From: Annulohypoxylon bovei var. microspora
Lineage: Eukaryota > Ascomycota > Sordariomycetes > Xylariales > Hypoxylaceae
NCBI GenBank assembly: GCA_022836615.1
Contig: MU405218.1
Coordinates: forward strand, 62,001-126,000
Reading direction: 5' to 3'
DNA: 64,000 bases
Under the pieces are notes generated by a model. It was not told the origin of the DNA, made no database searches, and worked only from the letters and a program-made list of their open reading frames with translations. Position numbers and translations under genes: made by a program. This document shows positions 1-10,924 of the stretch, one piece after another; within the stretch, counting starts at the first letter, position 1, and each line of letters begins with the position of its first letter.

Positions 1-1523
1 AGCAGATCTTAGCGAGGTTGCCCTTGTATTTTTAACTGTCAATACCCACGCGGTCAAGCTTTATGTCTCACATATATCTACTACTCTACCAAGTAACAGC
101 AGGGGATCCATGACTTTGGCGCTATGAGTGCATCTTGGGGTAGGACAAGATCCAGTGTACCACCAACTACACAGCACACGTCCCGTTCGACGGTTATGTA
201 CGGCCTAATGCAGTTTAAAGATATTGGCCGCTAAGGATGGCGTAAATTAGGACCGATTCCCCTAAGAAAACGGAAATCTACCCTTCTCCTTTCATACAAG
301 GCTTTCGAAATCAGTACCGATGATCATCCACAAACATCACGTCTTCGAGCCGCCTCAAATTCCAGTTTGCCTCACATCCTGTGTCATGAAGCAGACTGCG
401 TAAACCTCATGTGGCAATCTGGCGATCCCAAAACTCTAGATGACTACCTATCTATACTCGGATCAACCAATTCTAGGACTTCGCATTGTTGATACCAATC
501 TGATGGCCTCACGCTATATCCGACAGCATTGAGCATCAAGTCCTTGCCTTCGCAATATCCCAAGAGAGAATAATGTTCACAGTGCTAATAACTAAGTTAT
601 ATTACGAAAGTTGGGAAAGAGATGTTCTTATATGCATGATCCCTGGTCCTCGGTGGTTTTGATAACCAAGTGCTACAATTACGTGGCTTCGAGACTGACC
701 CCTTGGCTGAAGTCGCCGTTTATTCAAGGAAATGCCTTTGTTAAAGGGGTTTGAATGATCAACGGGTTCATGATCACCGAGAAGGATGGGTGTGAGGACA
801 TGTGGTTATACGACACCTTGAGGGAAGGATGCTGAGACACTATCGAGAAGATACTCAAGGACGCTAATATAGCAAGGGGTAATGGATACTCCGACTGCCT
901 ATACAAGCTTTCGATCGTGACCTTTGCTATAGGGCACAGCTCTGACACGAAAGATATGTGGCTGCTATCAGTAAATTGTATTTTTTTATTTTCCAGGAAC
1001 CGATTGAGCCTTGATTTCTATCTCACTACTAAGTGCGTTATATGTTCCATGGGAGACAAATCCAAGATTAAGGACTATAACGTGATAGAGCTAACCATAG
1101 ACGTTATTGATCCGATCTATCATCCGATGACATACTAGTGTCTAGAAAGAAAGGGTAGTGATTACTCTCCTGTCATAGAAAAGTAACCGAGTCAAGTATT
1201 AATTACCTACCTAAATAGGTAGTGAATCAGGTTTCAAAGTCATCCTCTGCTCAGAAGATGCGAAAAGTTTGACCCAAGCATGTCATTCAAACACCATGAT
1301 GCAGTACAGCGCACGAGGGGTTCGGATATGAGACGACGCCTTTGTCAGTGATCTAGGTCTTAGGAAGAGAAACTTTGAAAATGCTTTCTATAAGACGTTC
1401 CGAAACCAGCATCCTAACAAATCCCCCCTGCAGTCTATCTTCGCGATACCAACACTTACCAACACTTACCAACACTTACCAACATAAACATTAGCGAAGT
1501 TTGAGATTCGAAGGTTCACTAAG
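1..1523. other. Gene-free left flank
   Basis: I see no convincing gene here. The open frames are short (under 75 codons), lack conserved motifs and overlap each other on both strands. Base composition is AT-rich and typical of the intergenic DNA elsewhere in the window. The last 150 bases are probably the promoter and leader of the small Ser-rich gene at 1524, because they run into it without another plausible start. Confidence 0.6.
1451..1480. repeat. 10-bp tandem repeat, three exact copies
   Basis: The unit AACACTTACC occurs three times in a row, with partial copies on both sides (GATACC before, AACATAAAC after). It lies 45-75 bases upstream of the ATG at 1524, so it may be part of that gene's leader or core promoter. 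Confidence 0.9.
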
Positions 1524-2015
1524 ATGCCACGGTCCAGGTCCTCGAGTTCGTCTAGCAGCAGCTCATCTAGCTCGGCGAGCTCCAACTCAACGCGAAACAG
1601 CGAGGCCAAACATAAAAGTAAACATAGACATCCGGTTCGTGAGATCTTGGCCCAATTCCCGCCTATATCGCCCCCTGCGCAGAATGAAGAACCGCTAGCA
1701 GTTGAAGTGAACTACGAGGGTAGACAGGAGGCCGAGGGAAGCGGTAGTGTTTATACTGTGCTCTTGTCGCACGACCGCCCATCATCTCCCCAACTCGTCA
1801 GAAGGACTTCCGCATACCGATCTTCGAGCGCGGAACCGCTCCTGAGACGCGGAGAAGATGCCTCGGAAACCCAACCGGATTACTCGGCGACCGTAGCACA
1901 GCCCGATGCAAAGGACGCTGAGCAGTCGCCGAAGACTTGCAAGAGTCGCATGAGGGGTTGTTGGACTGCTTTGTTGATTTGCCTGGGATACAGACGCATT
2001 GGACGCACGGATTAA
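1524..2015 (+). CDS. Small Ser-rich hypothetical protein (163 aa)
   Basis: This is a single-exon frame of 163 codons. The N-terminus has a run of about eleven serines, followed by a basic His/Lys-rich stretch and a largely disordered middle rich in Ser, Arg and Glu. The C-terminus has a short hydrophobic stretch (roughly residues 145-156, WTALLICLGY) between basic residues, which could be a membrane-associating tail. I do not recognise a family. The ATG was chosen because the frame is open from it and the Ser tract follows directly. An overlapping plus-strand frame starting at 1501 is a frame-shifted shadow. The coding bias is believable, but expression is unproven. Confidence 0.45.
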   Translation: MPRSRSSSSSSSSSSSSASSNSTRNSEAKHKSKHRHPVREILAQFPPISPPAQNEEPLAVEVNYEGRQEAEGSGSVYTVLLSHDRPSSPQLVRRTSAYRSSSAEPLLRRGEDASETQPDYSATVAQPDAKDAEQSPKTCKSRMRGCWTALLICLGYRRIGRTD

Positions 2016-2406
2016 ACAAGTGGCACTAATGGGAAGTTCCTACGCGTTCGGATTGCTCGGGAGATGAAGAATGAGTCTAGACCTCGCCTACCGGCATTGT
2101 CAGTTTTATATCCAGAAAAATAAAGCCCTAAAACCAAACTAGGATCTGCCTTGTAATGAGCTTGTTCTTTATGTTCTCCTTATGTTCTCCTTAGGAACTA
2201 CTCGGTACAGACCGAGATGACTACCTAATATTAGAATAGCGGGTGAATTAGTTCGCCCCTTGATATAGCCTCAAACAACGACAACCCCTATGCGCACATA
2301 AGTTATTCCGCAGAGACCATCACCATTGGCGTGATGATACATTCTCGTAGGTAATTTAGAGCTTCGCTGCGCCAAGCTCAGGGGACTCGTTTTAGCCAGG
2401 GGCACG

Positions 2407-2441
2407 ATTACCGGATTCGGACAGTTCTTGCTGTCCGGTAA
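2407..2441. repeat. Imperfect hairpin
   Basis: CGGACAG (2418-2424) and CTGTCCG (2431-2437) form a 7-bp stem with a 6-base loop. Flanking TTAC and GTAA can add 4 bp after a one-sided bulge. No T-run follows and the function is unknown. Confidence 0.5.
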
Positions 2442-2698
2442 GATCTCTGGGTCGTTCCGAATGGCGTCACTAACCTGCCATATTTTTCCTCCATGAATTC
2501 CCGGTTGTTAATAGCTTTCTCGGAGCATGAGTCTCCATTCTGGGGTTGATCTTCCCTGACACTTCATCCCAACCCACCACGAACGCGTCGTATTGTCCCT
2601 TTGAGCGCTAACCTTAGCATTTGATCGCCCGGACCATGGGGTTACATCGTGTCAATATGGCCTCAGATGAATTAAGCCTTTACGTATAAGCCTTTACG

Positions 2699-2706
2699 TA
2701 TATAAG
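2699..2706 (+). promoter_or_regulatory. TATA box of the GH131 gene
   Basis: TATATAAG lies 75 bases before the GH131 start codon, a normal spacing for a filamentous fungal promoter with a short leader. A 14-bp tandem duplication (unit AAGCCTTTACGTAT, 2674-2701) directly abuts and partly creates this TATA element. Confidence 0.55.
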
Positions 2707-2780
2707 GGCTATGATTCCCATGCTTCCATTTACGATGTCTTAAAATCTGTGTGTAATTATAAAATATAATATAGTATAAA

Positions 2781-3793
2781 ATGATATCCTCGACCCTACT
2801 TATCTCCCTCTTAGCCTCCGCGGCATCCGCACGCTCTGTGAAGCGCGGCACCGGGGAGGTCAAGTGCCCCGTGGTGCTCAGCGGGTTCGTCTCGGCGAAC
2901 AAGACGCCGACGGACTTCGACTCGTACGCGACGAGCCCGTTCAATCCCGACTACGTCCGGGGTACTGAGAAGTTTTCGCAAATCCTATTATTCCCCGACG
3001 ACGTGGGCAGCTCGCGCTTCGACAATGCATCTACAAAATCTGTAGAGGTCACTATCAACGACCAGTCCATCTTCCAAACGCAGAACGGCTTCCGCCGCGC
3101 CGGTTTACAGATCCAGGGCGACACGAACGAGGGTGGTCCGGGGACTATCGGAGTCAGGACCTTGCATTTCAGCGTTAAGCAGGATGCCGAGCGGACCCTG
3201 AACTTGACGCATGAATACTTGGTATGAATATATCCTCACGAGCAGGGGAAAACGGGACAGGGATTTGTGATTAGAGAAACTGACCGTGAAACCCAAAATC
3301 TAGAACGTCTGGCACGAGGCCTCCGACTTCAGCGCCAACCAGTTCAACTTCCAGACCGGCACCATCATCGGCTCGTCGGGCGGTGACGAGAACACATTCA
3401 AGATTCTAAATCGCGAGAACACCCAAGTGTGGGAGACACCTACCGATCCCATTGCCTGGCAGAACTTTGCCATCACTCTCGATTTCGTACAGAAGTGAGT
3501 CCACGTCTCCTACTCCACTAAGCGAACTTCCTAGAAGAAGCAATTTTACTAACCTAGACCCCAGCACCCTCCAAATCTACTACTCCAAAGACGACGCGCC
3601 CCTCGAGGCCGTCACCGACGCGCTGTCCAACGACAACAGCGGCGAGGGGCAGTTCCAGATCGGCATGCTGAAGAAGCCGACGGGCACCTCGGACGTCGTG
3701 AACTCGGGCTTCCAGGAGACCGGCATAGACGAGGGCCAGATCTACGGCGGGATCTTCCTCGAGGACAGCGCCGATGGGTGCGTGTCGTTGTAG
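2781..3793 (+). CDS. Secreted glycoside hydrolase family 131 protein
   Basis: Three exons: 2781-3221, 3304-3494 and 3565-3793 (286 aa). Intron 1 is GTATGA...CTAG (phase 0). Intron 2 is GTGAGT...CCAG (phase 2) with a TTACTAAC branch site. The first 18 residues are a signal peptide, followed by a dibasic KR at 20-21 that could be a Kex2 site. GH131 hallmarks are the N-terminal VKCP-VLSGFV block, the FDSYATSPFNPDYVRG block, GFRRAGL, the HEYL-NVWHEASDF block formed exactly across intron 1, and the C-terminal EGQIYGGIFLEDSADGC. The family acts on beta-1,3/1,4-glucans and is found in fungi and oomycetes. No cellulose-binding module is present. The protein is probably secreted for plant cell-wall breakdown. 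The family call is firm, the substrate is inferred. Confidence 0.9.
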
Positions 3794-4126
3794 ACCAATT
3801 CGTGGAGCAGGACTTTCATGATGCTAAGGCTAGACGACTGACAAACCAAAAATTGTACATATTTCGAATTTGTTTAAATTAGACGCATGTTATGGATACA
3901 GGTACCCATTCAACAGGAGATGTTTACGAAAATTTATTGCGCGCAATGTATTATACGTACCTAGTCTACAAACAGCAATTTCACAGGTGTAGGTTGGTTT
4001 ATTGGCGAGAAACAATATCCAGATTACTATTATATGTATGACAGTGACCTACCTAAATCTTACTATGGTTACATCCAATATTCTTAATGTACATGTTCAT
4101 AGTCCAATCACAGTCCCTTACTCAAC
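3794..4126. other. Convergent intergenic spacer
   Basis: These 333 bases lie between two genes that converge. The stretch is AT-rich and contains only presumed 3' UTRs. I see nothing else. Confidence 0.6.
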
Positions 4127-6100
4127 TTACTTCAAACGTCTACTACTCTTCTCCTGTGTCGACGCGTGACGACGAGACAACATTGGGTCGACAGACCCAC
4201 GCCGAGCCCGATTCTGAGAGGGCACAGGTATTTTAGAACTTTGAGTCTGACTCGGCAGCTCTCTGCGATTATCTGATGGTGTCCCCGGACCCTGAGCCGA
4301 CGAGGTAACCTGCTCAGACAACCGAGGACTAGAATCATAGCCGGTCTTCCGCTGCTTCTGCGCAACAATGCCACGATCCTTCTCCCCAGACGGACCACGA
4401 TGAAGAGACGACGAAGCAGGAAACATGGCCACCATATCCTGTGCCTGCTGCTGCGCCCAATCCGACGCGAAAAACGTGCCCGAAACCGGTCTATCCACAC
4501 CACCCAAGAACAGAGAGTCCGCGCGCTCGAGACGAGTCGCACCCCCGCCAAACGAAACAGCTCTAGCCCTCCCCTCAACCTCCCTACCGCGCCTTATCTC
4601 CCTTCCCTCCTCCCGGCCCTCGCCCTCTCGCTGACTCTGCCTAAGCCGATGTCTGCGGGCCCTGCCCTCGAGCCCCGAAATCGACAGATCCGCCGACCTC
4701 CGACCCTTATCCTCACTCCCACCCTCCCTTCGCCTCTCCCCCGGCCTCCCACCCCGCACCGGAGACGCAGCCGCGTCCTCGGCGCCGGGGGACCGGACCA
4801 CGCCGTGGACGCGGAAGCTATCCAGGGGCCGCAGCCCGGCCTTCTGCAGGTTGAGGTGCCAGCCGGCCTTCAGGCGGTCGCGCGCGCGGTCCACGAACGA
4901 GGACCGCTTCTGCTGCGGGCGGTCGGCGGTCCAGGACCCGCGCGCGGGGCTGCGGGAGCGGGAGAGGGAGGAGCGTGGGGAGGGCTGGGGGGAGGGGTAG
5001 GGTGAGTGGGATGGTGGGGCTGAGGCGGCGGAGTATGAGGGGGTGTGGGATGGGGAGGGAGGGGATAAGGGGGAGGATGGTGAGCCGGGTGGGGTGAGCA
5101 GACGCCGGACTTGGGCGGGGAATGTGAAGGGCGAGGTTGAGGTTGAGAGGGAAGGGGATGGGGAAGGGGTTGCGGACGGCGTGTAGGCTTTGTAGACACG
5201 CTTTGGAACTTCGCTGTTGCTGCTGGCGCGGCTATTGCGGTTGTGGTTGACTTCGTATGGCTTGCTGCTGCGCCCTGACCGGATGCCGCTTTGCGAATTC
5301 GAACTCGTAGCGCTGGGTTGAACGGAGATCGTGCTACCGCGACTAGCCTCTCTGTTTTGGCTACCGTGTGCTGTAATCTTGTGAAGGTCCAACGGTGGAG
5401 GCCTACGCTTCCCACCGCTCTGCTCGCTCGATATAGCCCTCTGCTGATACTTCTTATCCTTCGGCGGCACCGGCGGTGGCGGTTGATATGCTTTATACAG
5501 CGAATCTCGTACCGCTGCTTCTCCATTATTCGCTCTTTGCCCACTCGAAGCTTGCGCGTAAACAAGCTTCTGAGGCGTCCAAGGGGGAGAAACAGTTGGC
5601 GTACCCGAAACTGCCGCCTCAGTATGCCTACTTGCTACCCTAACAGGAGCGGGACCCTGAGCAGCCGAACCAGGACGCATAGAAGATGGGTGCTGATGTA
5701 GCTGGCCGGGGTCCTTACTAGGTGGTGCTGGCGGCTCTTCGGAATCTTTCTCGGCTTTGCATAGAGCCTCGAAGGCGCCAGCTCGATGAATCATGCGAGC
5801 TCGTGCCTCTTTCTCTGACTCAACGCGCTTGCGTGTCGAACCCGAGATCGTAGGGGTTTTTATATCGCTAGCAGCGCTATCTGGTTCCGGCATACTACTG
5901 GAGGCCGACTGAATATTGTGTTTCTGTCGTGGTAGCTCGGCCGAAACGACTGATCTAGAGCCGTTGCGGTTCGAGTGACCGCTAAAAGCTAAGCGGCTGT
6001 CACCAGCAACGCTCGATCGAACGCTGCCAACGTTGCTATCATAGTCTGAAAGGCCCCCCAGGGCTTCGAACCAGGATTCGCTCTCACGTCTTGGGCTCAT
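4127..6100 (-). CDS. Disordered Ser/Pro/Arg-rich hypothetical protein (657 aa)
   Basis: This is a single open frame of 657 codons starting MSPRRESESWFEALGGLSDYD. Almost the whole protein is low complexity. It has Pro-rich, SH3-ligand-like segments (YQPPPPVPPKD near residue 205, a PSPSPS/TPPGSPSSP tract around 310-390), then an Arg/Glu-rich charged region around 440-520 and a basic C-terminus. The only ordered-looking part is a short helix around residues 95-120 (EKEARARMIHRAGAFEALCKAEK). I recognise no catalytic domain. Such proteins are often scaffolds of polarity or signalling, but that is only inference. The strong nucleotide skew (C-rich coding strand, G-rich plus strand) creates several long antisense open frames that are shadows. 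Confidence 0.65.
   Translation of the reverse strand: MSPRRESESWFEALGGLSDYDSNVGSVRSSVAGDSRLAFSGHSNRNGSRSVVSAELPRQKHNIQSASSSMPEPDSAASDIKTPTISGSTRKRVESEKEARARMIHRAGAFEALCKAEKDSEEPPAPPSKDPGQLHQHPSSMRPGSAAQGPAPVRVASRHTEAAVSGTPTVSPPWTPQKLVYAQASSGQRANNGEAAVRDSLYKAYQPPPPVPPKDKKYQQRAISSEQSGGKRRPPPLDLHKITAHGSQNREASRGSTISVQPSATSSNSQSGIRSGRSSKPYEVNHNRNSRASSNSEVPKRVYKAYTPSATPSPSPSLSTSTSPFTFPAQVRRLLTPPGSPSSPLSPPSPSHTPSYSAASAPPSHSPYPSPQPSPRSSLSRSRSPARGSWTADRPQQKRSSFVDRARDRLKAGWHLNLQKAGLRPLDSFRVHGVVRSPGAEDAAASPVRGGRPGERRREGGSEDKGRRSADLSISGLEGRARRHRLRQSQREGEGREEGREIRRGREVEGRARAVSFGGGATRLERADSLFLGGVDRPVSGTFFASDWAQQQAQDMVAMFPASSSLHRGPSGEKDRGIVAQKQRKTGYDSSPRLSEQVTSSAQGPGTPSDNRRELPSQTQSSKIPVPSQNRARRGSVDPMLSRRHASTQEKSSRRLK
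4977..5002 (+). other. Potential G-quadruplex motif
   Basis: On the plus strand there are five runs of three to six G separated by one or two bases, fitting the G3+N1-7 rule. The motif lies inside the Pro/Ser-rich part of the minus-strand gene, so the G-rich strand is the template strand of that gene. Confidence 0.5.
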
Positions 6101-7291
6101 CTTGAACTCTTGTATGGGTAATCTGATGGGTGATGGGTTTCAAAAACAAATGTAACAGGTAACAAAAACAGGTAATGAATATTTGCTGTGAGCGATGCTC
6201 TAGAGTGTCAGAATTGAACGTAGTAGGGAGAGAGGTCGGCCGCTTTTATGAATAGGGGGGTGTGTACAATGTTCAAGCCCAGTGAAAGACTACGTATGAG
6301 AACAGGGGGGGTTCTTCTCACAGCCTGTGATTATCATAAAACACATCCATGACTTATAACTGTGAGGGAACAAGTCCCCTATTCAGATATAGTCCTGACT
6401 TAGTGCTTTGCTCATTCAGCGGAATACTTGGTAGAGGATAAGTGAGGACCAATAACAATGAACATTGTTTTCAAAGCCTTTGTAGAGAAGCTAGCCTCCA
6501 TGTTTTGACTAAATTGGATGCTCATTGTTTCGCGCGTGCTGAGACAAAGAAGGTAAATGATCCATTGTATTAGACAATGGCGTTGTTCGGGTTGATATGT
6601 CTGTAGTACCTAGTAGTCGGGAGTTTTACTCCCTTAGCAGTTCTCGGGCTAGAATTGATGGGGTCTACTGCTAAACGGACGCATTCACTACTAGGCGTTA
6701 GCCGAATTGTTAAGGGGACCAATTGTATGACATGTTGGTTCTGCTTTAGGAGTGGATAGCATTTACACACGTCCAACTACCAAATGTCTCCGAAAAAGTA
6801 CCTAGATCGATGAAGAGAGGTCATGTTCTCCATGAGTCTTCCACGTAATACTTAACTACCGCGTATTTACAGCAATGGGTTATTCCTCCGCCAAATGTTA
6901 AAAGGACTTCCACCTCAACCCGCCCCTTCGCCATTGCTATGCATTCAAGAAATGAAACGCGGTTTCTAGTAGCACGATGTATTGTTCCCGAAGTAGAAAA
7001 GGGCTTACCCTAGTCTAAATCTTTGGAGGAACTGCTTGCTATCCATAGCGTCCACGATGATGTCGCACCACCCAGTAGGCCGTTATGAAAAAACTGTCGC
7101 ATACCTGGGTATTTAGGATGGTAGATGGTGTTTACACATGACCACTAACTAAGAAAGCCGCGGACGTGCATGTTATTGCATCGACTTCCTCCCCCGACTA
7201 GTAAACCTGTGTCACCCAAAGACAAGATTATTGGATTCTCGTATTGCTAGCTCCGTAGCGCGTAACTGTATAAGACGAGGAAAACGAGAAG
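6101..7291. other. Gene-free spacer
   Basis: No supported gene. The left half is the presumed promoter of the minus-strand disordered protein and carries two G-runs (near 6256 and 6303). The right end is the 3' UTR of cullin-3. Short frames (up to 68 codons) have no recognisable features. Confidence 0.55.
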
Positions 7292-10202
7292 CTAGGCTAC
7301 ATATTGATAGGCCGGAGAGCCATCGGCCAGTTCTGATCGCTCAAGATAGTCACGACCTATCAATGCTTCGATTCGACGTTTGATGAGCGACACATCGGGC
7401 TTAAACCGATTCGCCAAGACTTGGATAACCTCCGTGATGAGTTGGGAATGCCCGAGTTCCTTACGTTGCCTGGTATATTTGTTAGTGATATTCGTTACAA
7501 GTGAACGTACGAGGACTTACTTCATGATACGAACAACAGCAGCATCGGTAATATACATTCTCGTCTCTTCATTCTTCTTATCAGTTTCTTGGCGCTCCTC
7601 CTCATTCTCAACCCGATTGCTAGCATTTATTGAAGGTACCTTGATCTTGATAGCCTTACTAACAAACTCACGATTGAACGTGAATCTGTCTCCGGGTTTA
7701 GCAGCTGCTTTCGTCTGGGATTCCCTCAAGAGAATACGGTATGTTTTAATCGCGGAGAGTGATGTCAACACGTTGATCAAGTCAGATTGCTGGATGTTGG
7801 TTTTTTCTTCAATCTCTTCAAATGATAGCCATTCGCCCTCGGCAATATCATTGAAGAGCATGAGAACAACCATGCCATAAGTGGCCACATTAATCTCGTA
7901 TCGGCGTTCTCTGCTGAGAGGACCAGTGGTCTTGCCAGGGATCTTAGGGAATAGACATTTAATATCCGCACTTCCGGCGCCTCCAAGCCAAGTGAGTACA
8001 CGACCATTGCGGTTGATACTGTAGAACTTGAAGAAACTATCTTGAAGTCCTTGTATCTCACGTGGATATATGGCCTTCGCCCCAGGCCCATCTGCAAGAC
8101 CTGTGCGACCCATGACTTCCTTGGGCCAGTTGTTGCCGGCAAGAACACTGATGCTCAGTTCGATTCGGTTGTGGTCTGCATCGCCGAGGCCACGGATGTG
8201 ATCCCGATACTGTTCGGCCGTCTCCTTGGAGGTTCGCATATCTCTGAACATGCCTTCGAACTTGTGTGTAAAAGTATTACCTAACTCGCGCTTCATTCTG
8301 GATATCATCTCCTGCTCCACTTCTTGGCTCTCCGACTTGGAATGTAACAGACGGCGAGCAAGATGCTTCTGATAGTACTGTTCGAATTTATCCTTCTCGC
8401 TAAGATAGCGGAGGAGAGTTATCGCCTTATCAAGCACTATATCGACCTCAGCTTCGGTCTTACCCTTAATACCACGCTTCAGATTATCGTCGATGAAGAG
8501 TGAAACGTACTCCGAGCTGCGGTCGAAAGTATTGATAAAATCGGAGAAACTCTTCGTTAACGCCGTCTGTAGGATGAGGTCCTCGGCAAAGCAGGTTGCC
8601 CATAGCCGGTCGAACTTGTCCTTAAGACTCAGCACATCGTCAACCCACTTGACAGCTGCTGCTGTCTGCTGGGCTGCGGCGTTCAAGGTCTTCGGCTTGG
8701 ACTTCTCCGCCCCATCGGTAGGCTCTTCTGCATCGACCTGCTGCGCTATACTAAAATCGGTATTCCTAAGTACCTGTTCTATTTCTGTACCAAGTTCAAT
8801 GACTCGAGTAGAAAGAGCTTTACGTAATACGACTTTCTTGAGGTCGACGCGGGCTACGAGCTGGTAAAGGATAGTGAGATCGTCAACCCTGTCGTTATCA
8901 ATCATAGATTTTATACCGCTGCCTTCGAGGTAGAGGAAGTCCTCGATGTGTTTGACAATGAGTTCCTGCTCAACTACGTTATTGATCTTTTGGAGTGTTG
9001 ACGGAGATACTGTCGTTTGGCAACGTTCCGCCTCTTCAGCAAGTCGTCTCTGCGTATATCGGAGCCAGGCGCTCGCATCAGCCTCGCGGATCAGCTTATC
9101 GCACTCAGCCGTATAGAATACGCTACTACTTCGAAGATAAATAGGCTCAAAAGTAGTCACATATAGTTGCTCATACTGATTCTCCTCGTCCGTCTCAAAG
9201 AGATCCTCTAACATGGAAATGCAGCTGCGCAACAAAGCTTTGTCGATAACATCGCCTTCTCTCTCCATATTGATCTGGTCAATAATGGTAGCATTGAGTA
9301 TGTCGAATACTTGGCAGTTAGATCCGTTCTCCTTCAGACCGGATCTTAGAATGTGGTCGCGGAATAGGCCTATAGTCGTGGCGTAGATTAGTGGACGATT
9401 GTGGTCGCGATCGTATCCTCGTTCGAGATACATCAATATGTCGGCGATCATATTCATCGACATATTATGATTCTCCCAGGACGTTCTAACACCTTTCAGA
9501 AACTTCTCGCCCATGGCTCGTCGTTCAACTACGCTTGTACCACGGGCTTCGTCGAGTGTTATGCTGACGAGATTCGTAGTGATAAGAGCCCGGATGGGTG
9601 GTATGATCTCTTCTGCAAACCACTCCTCCTCAAATTGCTTGACTCGATCATAGAGCTTCGCGCCAGACTTTTTCAATACGATCTTATACGAATATCGGTA
9701 AAGCTGCTCGAAGGAAAGTTTACCCGCGTTGCGAGTGTGTATATCGCGAAGTGCTTCCCGAAGCTTCTCCCAACATTGTTCGAATTCGTCAAGGGGGCCA
9801 GAGGAGGTTACGGTCTATTCCATGGTTGTTAGAAAGCCATCTAAATATGTGCAGATGATAGGACAACATGGAAGCAGTAGAAAATACGGCAAGGATGGGG
9901 AATTAAGGCGAATAATATGATCGACTAGGAAGCAAACGTTTGACGAGACTCAAGAGACAATCACAAACCGGTGGTGTGGTTAGGTGGATCGCGAAGAACC
10001 ACAAGACCTCATCCAAATGGCTAGAACTTGAATTATGCTCTCAGAACAATATCGAGAGAAAAGTAGTCGGAATAGATGGAATGGATAGAGATAGAAATAA
10101 GGTAGAGGTAATAGGCAATAGGAAATAGAATAGATTACTTACTCGTCGAGGAGGTCGAATGCGACCTCCTCGCATTATGGAACCTCCTCCTCTACTAATC
10201 AT
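7292..10202 (-). CDS. cul3: Cullin-3 (CRL3 ubiquitin ligase scaffold)
   Basis: Three exons on the minus strand: 10202-10143, 9814-7521 and 7469-7292 (843 aa). Exon 1 encodes a Gly/Arg leader ending IRPPRR, typical of fungal Cul3. An upstream in-frame ATG (10202) was chosen over a second one nine codons downstream (10175). Exon 2 holds the cullin repeats and the cullin homology domain. Exon 3 holds the winged-helix end (ELGHSQLITEV...KRRIESLIGREYLERS-type block with YQYVA terminus). The neddylation motif VVRIMK sits at residues 780-785, and the Lys785 codon is split by intron 2 (AA|G). The protein scaffolds BTB adaptors, Rbx1 and E2 for ubiquitin transfer. The intron 1 length (328 nt) is unusual for this window. 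The divergent neighbour is the Zim17-like gene. Confidence 0.92.
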
Positions 10203-10924
10203 TTTTGCATAATCCTAATGTTGTCGGTGGGTTGGTTGGTTGGTTAGTTGGTTGGTGGTTGTAGTAGTAGTAGTTGTTGTTGTTGTTGATGATGTTCGGC
10301 GTTTGATGCGACCGTGTGTTTGTATTATACGGTATTGGATTAGATTTGAACCAAATGTCCAAATCCAAAGGGGTTCATAAGTCGGTGGGTAGGCTGAACC
10401 GGTAACCTAGTTACGAAGCATCACATGTAAAGTGCATGCATGCTTAGCAGAAAACGGAAGGAGTATCTTAATTCTCAAAACGGAAACATGAATTTAATTG
10501 GGCATGTTTATCAAAAGAGGAAATCAAAACTTAAGGAAGGAATAGGAGTTGTTGTTATCGTTGCCTAGTGATCATCTCTGTCAGGCAATTCGTGGGTGTC
10601 GTTCTTGCAGCTCCGCGTCATGAGATGAGCTTCCGTCTCGGCGATGTGAAGTGGATTTAAGTTCGTAGAATTACTTAGCTCGCGCACTAAAAACGTGGGG
10701 ATCTATTGGATCTGCCCCTCTAATCGGGCCTAGGATTATCCTGACCACCGCCTCGGAGCGCACCTGCAATGACAGTGCCCACGTGCCCAATCGATTAGCC
10801 CTATTTGGTAGGGCGCATTCCCCACCTTTCTAATACATACCATGAAAAACTTCTAGAACCAATTACGTAGTTGCGAATTCGATCTTCGTTCATTTTGTTC
10901 CTCACATAATCATGTGCACCGAAT
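10203..10924. promoter_or_regulatory. Divergent promoter region cul3 / zim17
   Basis: About 720 bases separate the two divergent starts. The part next to cul3 is a GTT/GTA/GGTT microsatellite that would be in the cul3 leader. The rest contains no open frame of note and presumably holds both core promoters. I see no clear TATA box. Confidence 0.5.
10221..10294. repeat. GGTT / GTA / GTT microsatellite
   Basis: A compound simple repeat: GGTT units, then GTA units, then GTT units and GATGATG. On the cul3 sense strand it reads as AAC/TAC/CCAA, directly upstream of the chosen cul3 ATG. Confidence 0.85.

Larger units (their letters stand above)
2016..2780. other. Intergenic region upstream of GH131
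   Basis: No gene is visible. The stretch contains an 11-bp tandem duplication (TATGTTCTCCT, 2170-2191), a small hairpin at 2407-2441, a 14-bp tandem duplication (2674-2701) and a TATA box (2699-2706). The right part is the promoter of the GH131 gene. Confidence 0.6.

Noticed and set aside
4400..5565. Long open frames of 201 and 231 codons overlapping the disordered protein
   Set aside because: Both are in alternative frames of the same C/G-skewed region. The 657-codon frame is longer and has a sensible start and end.
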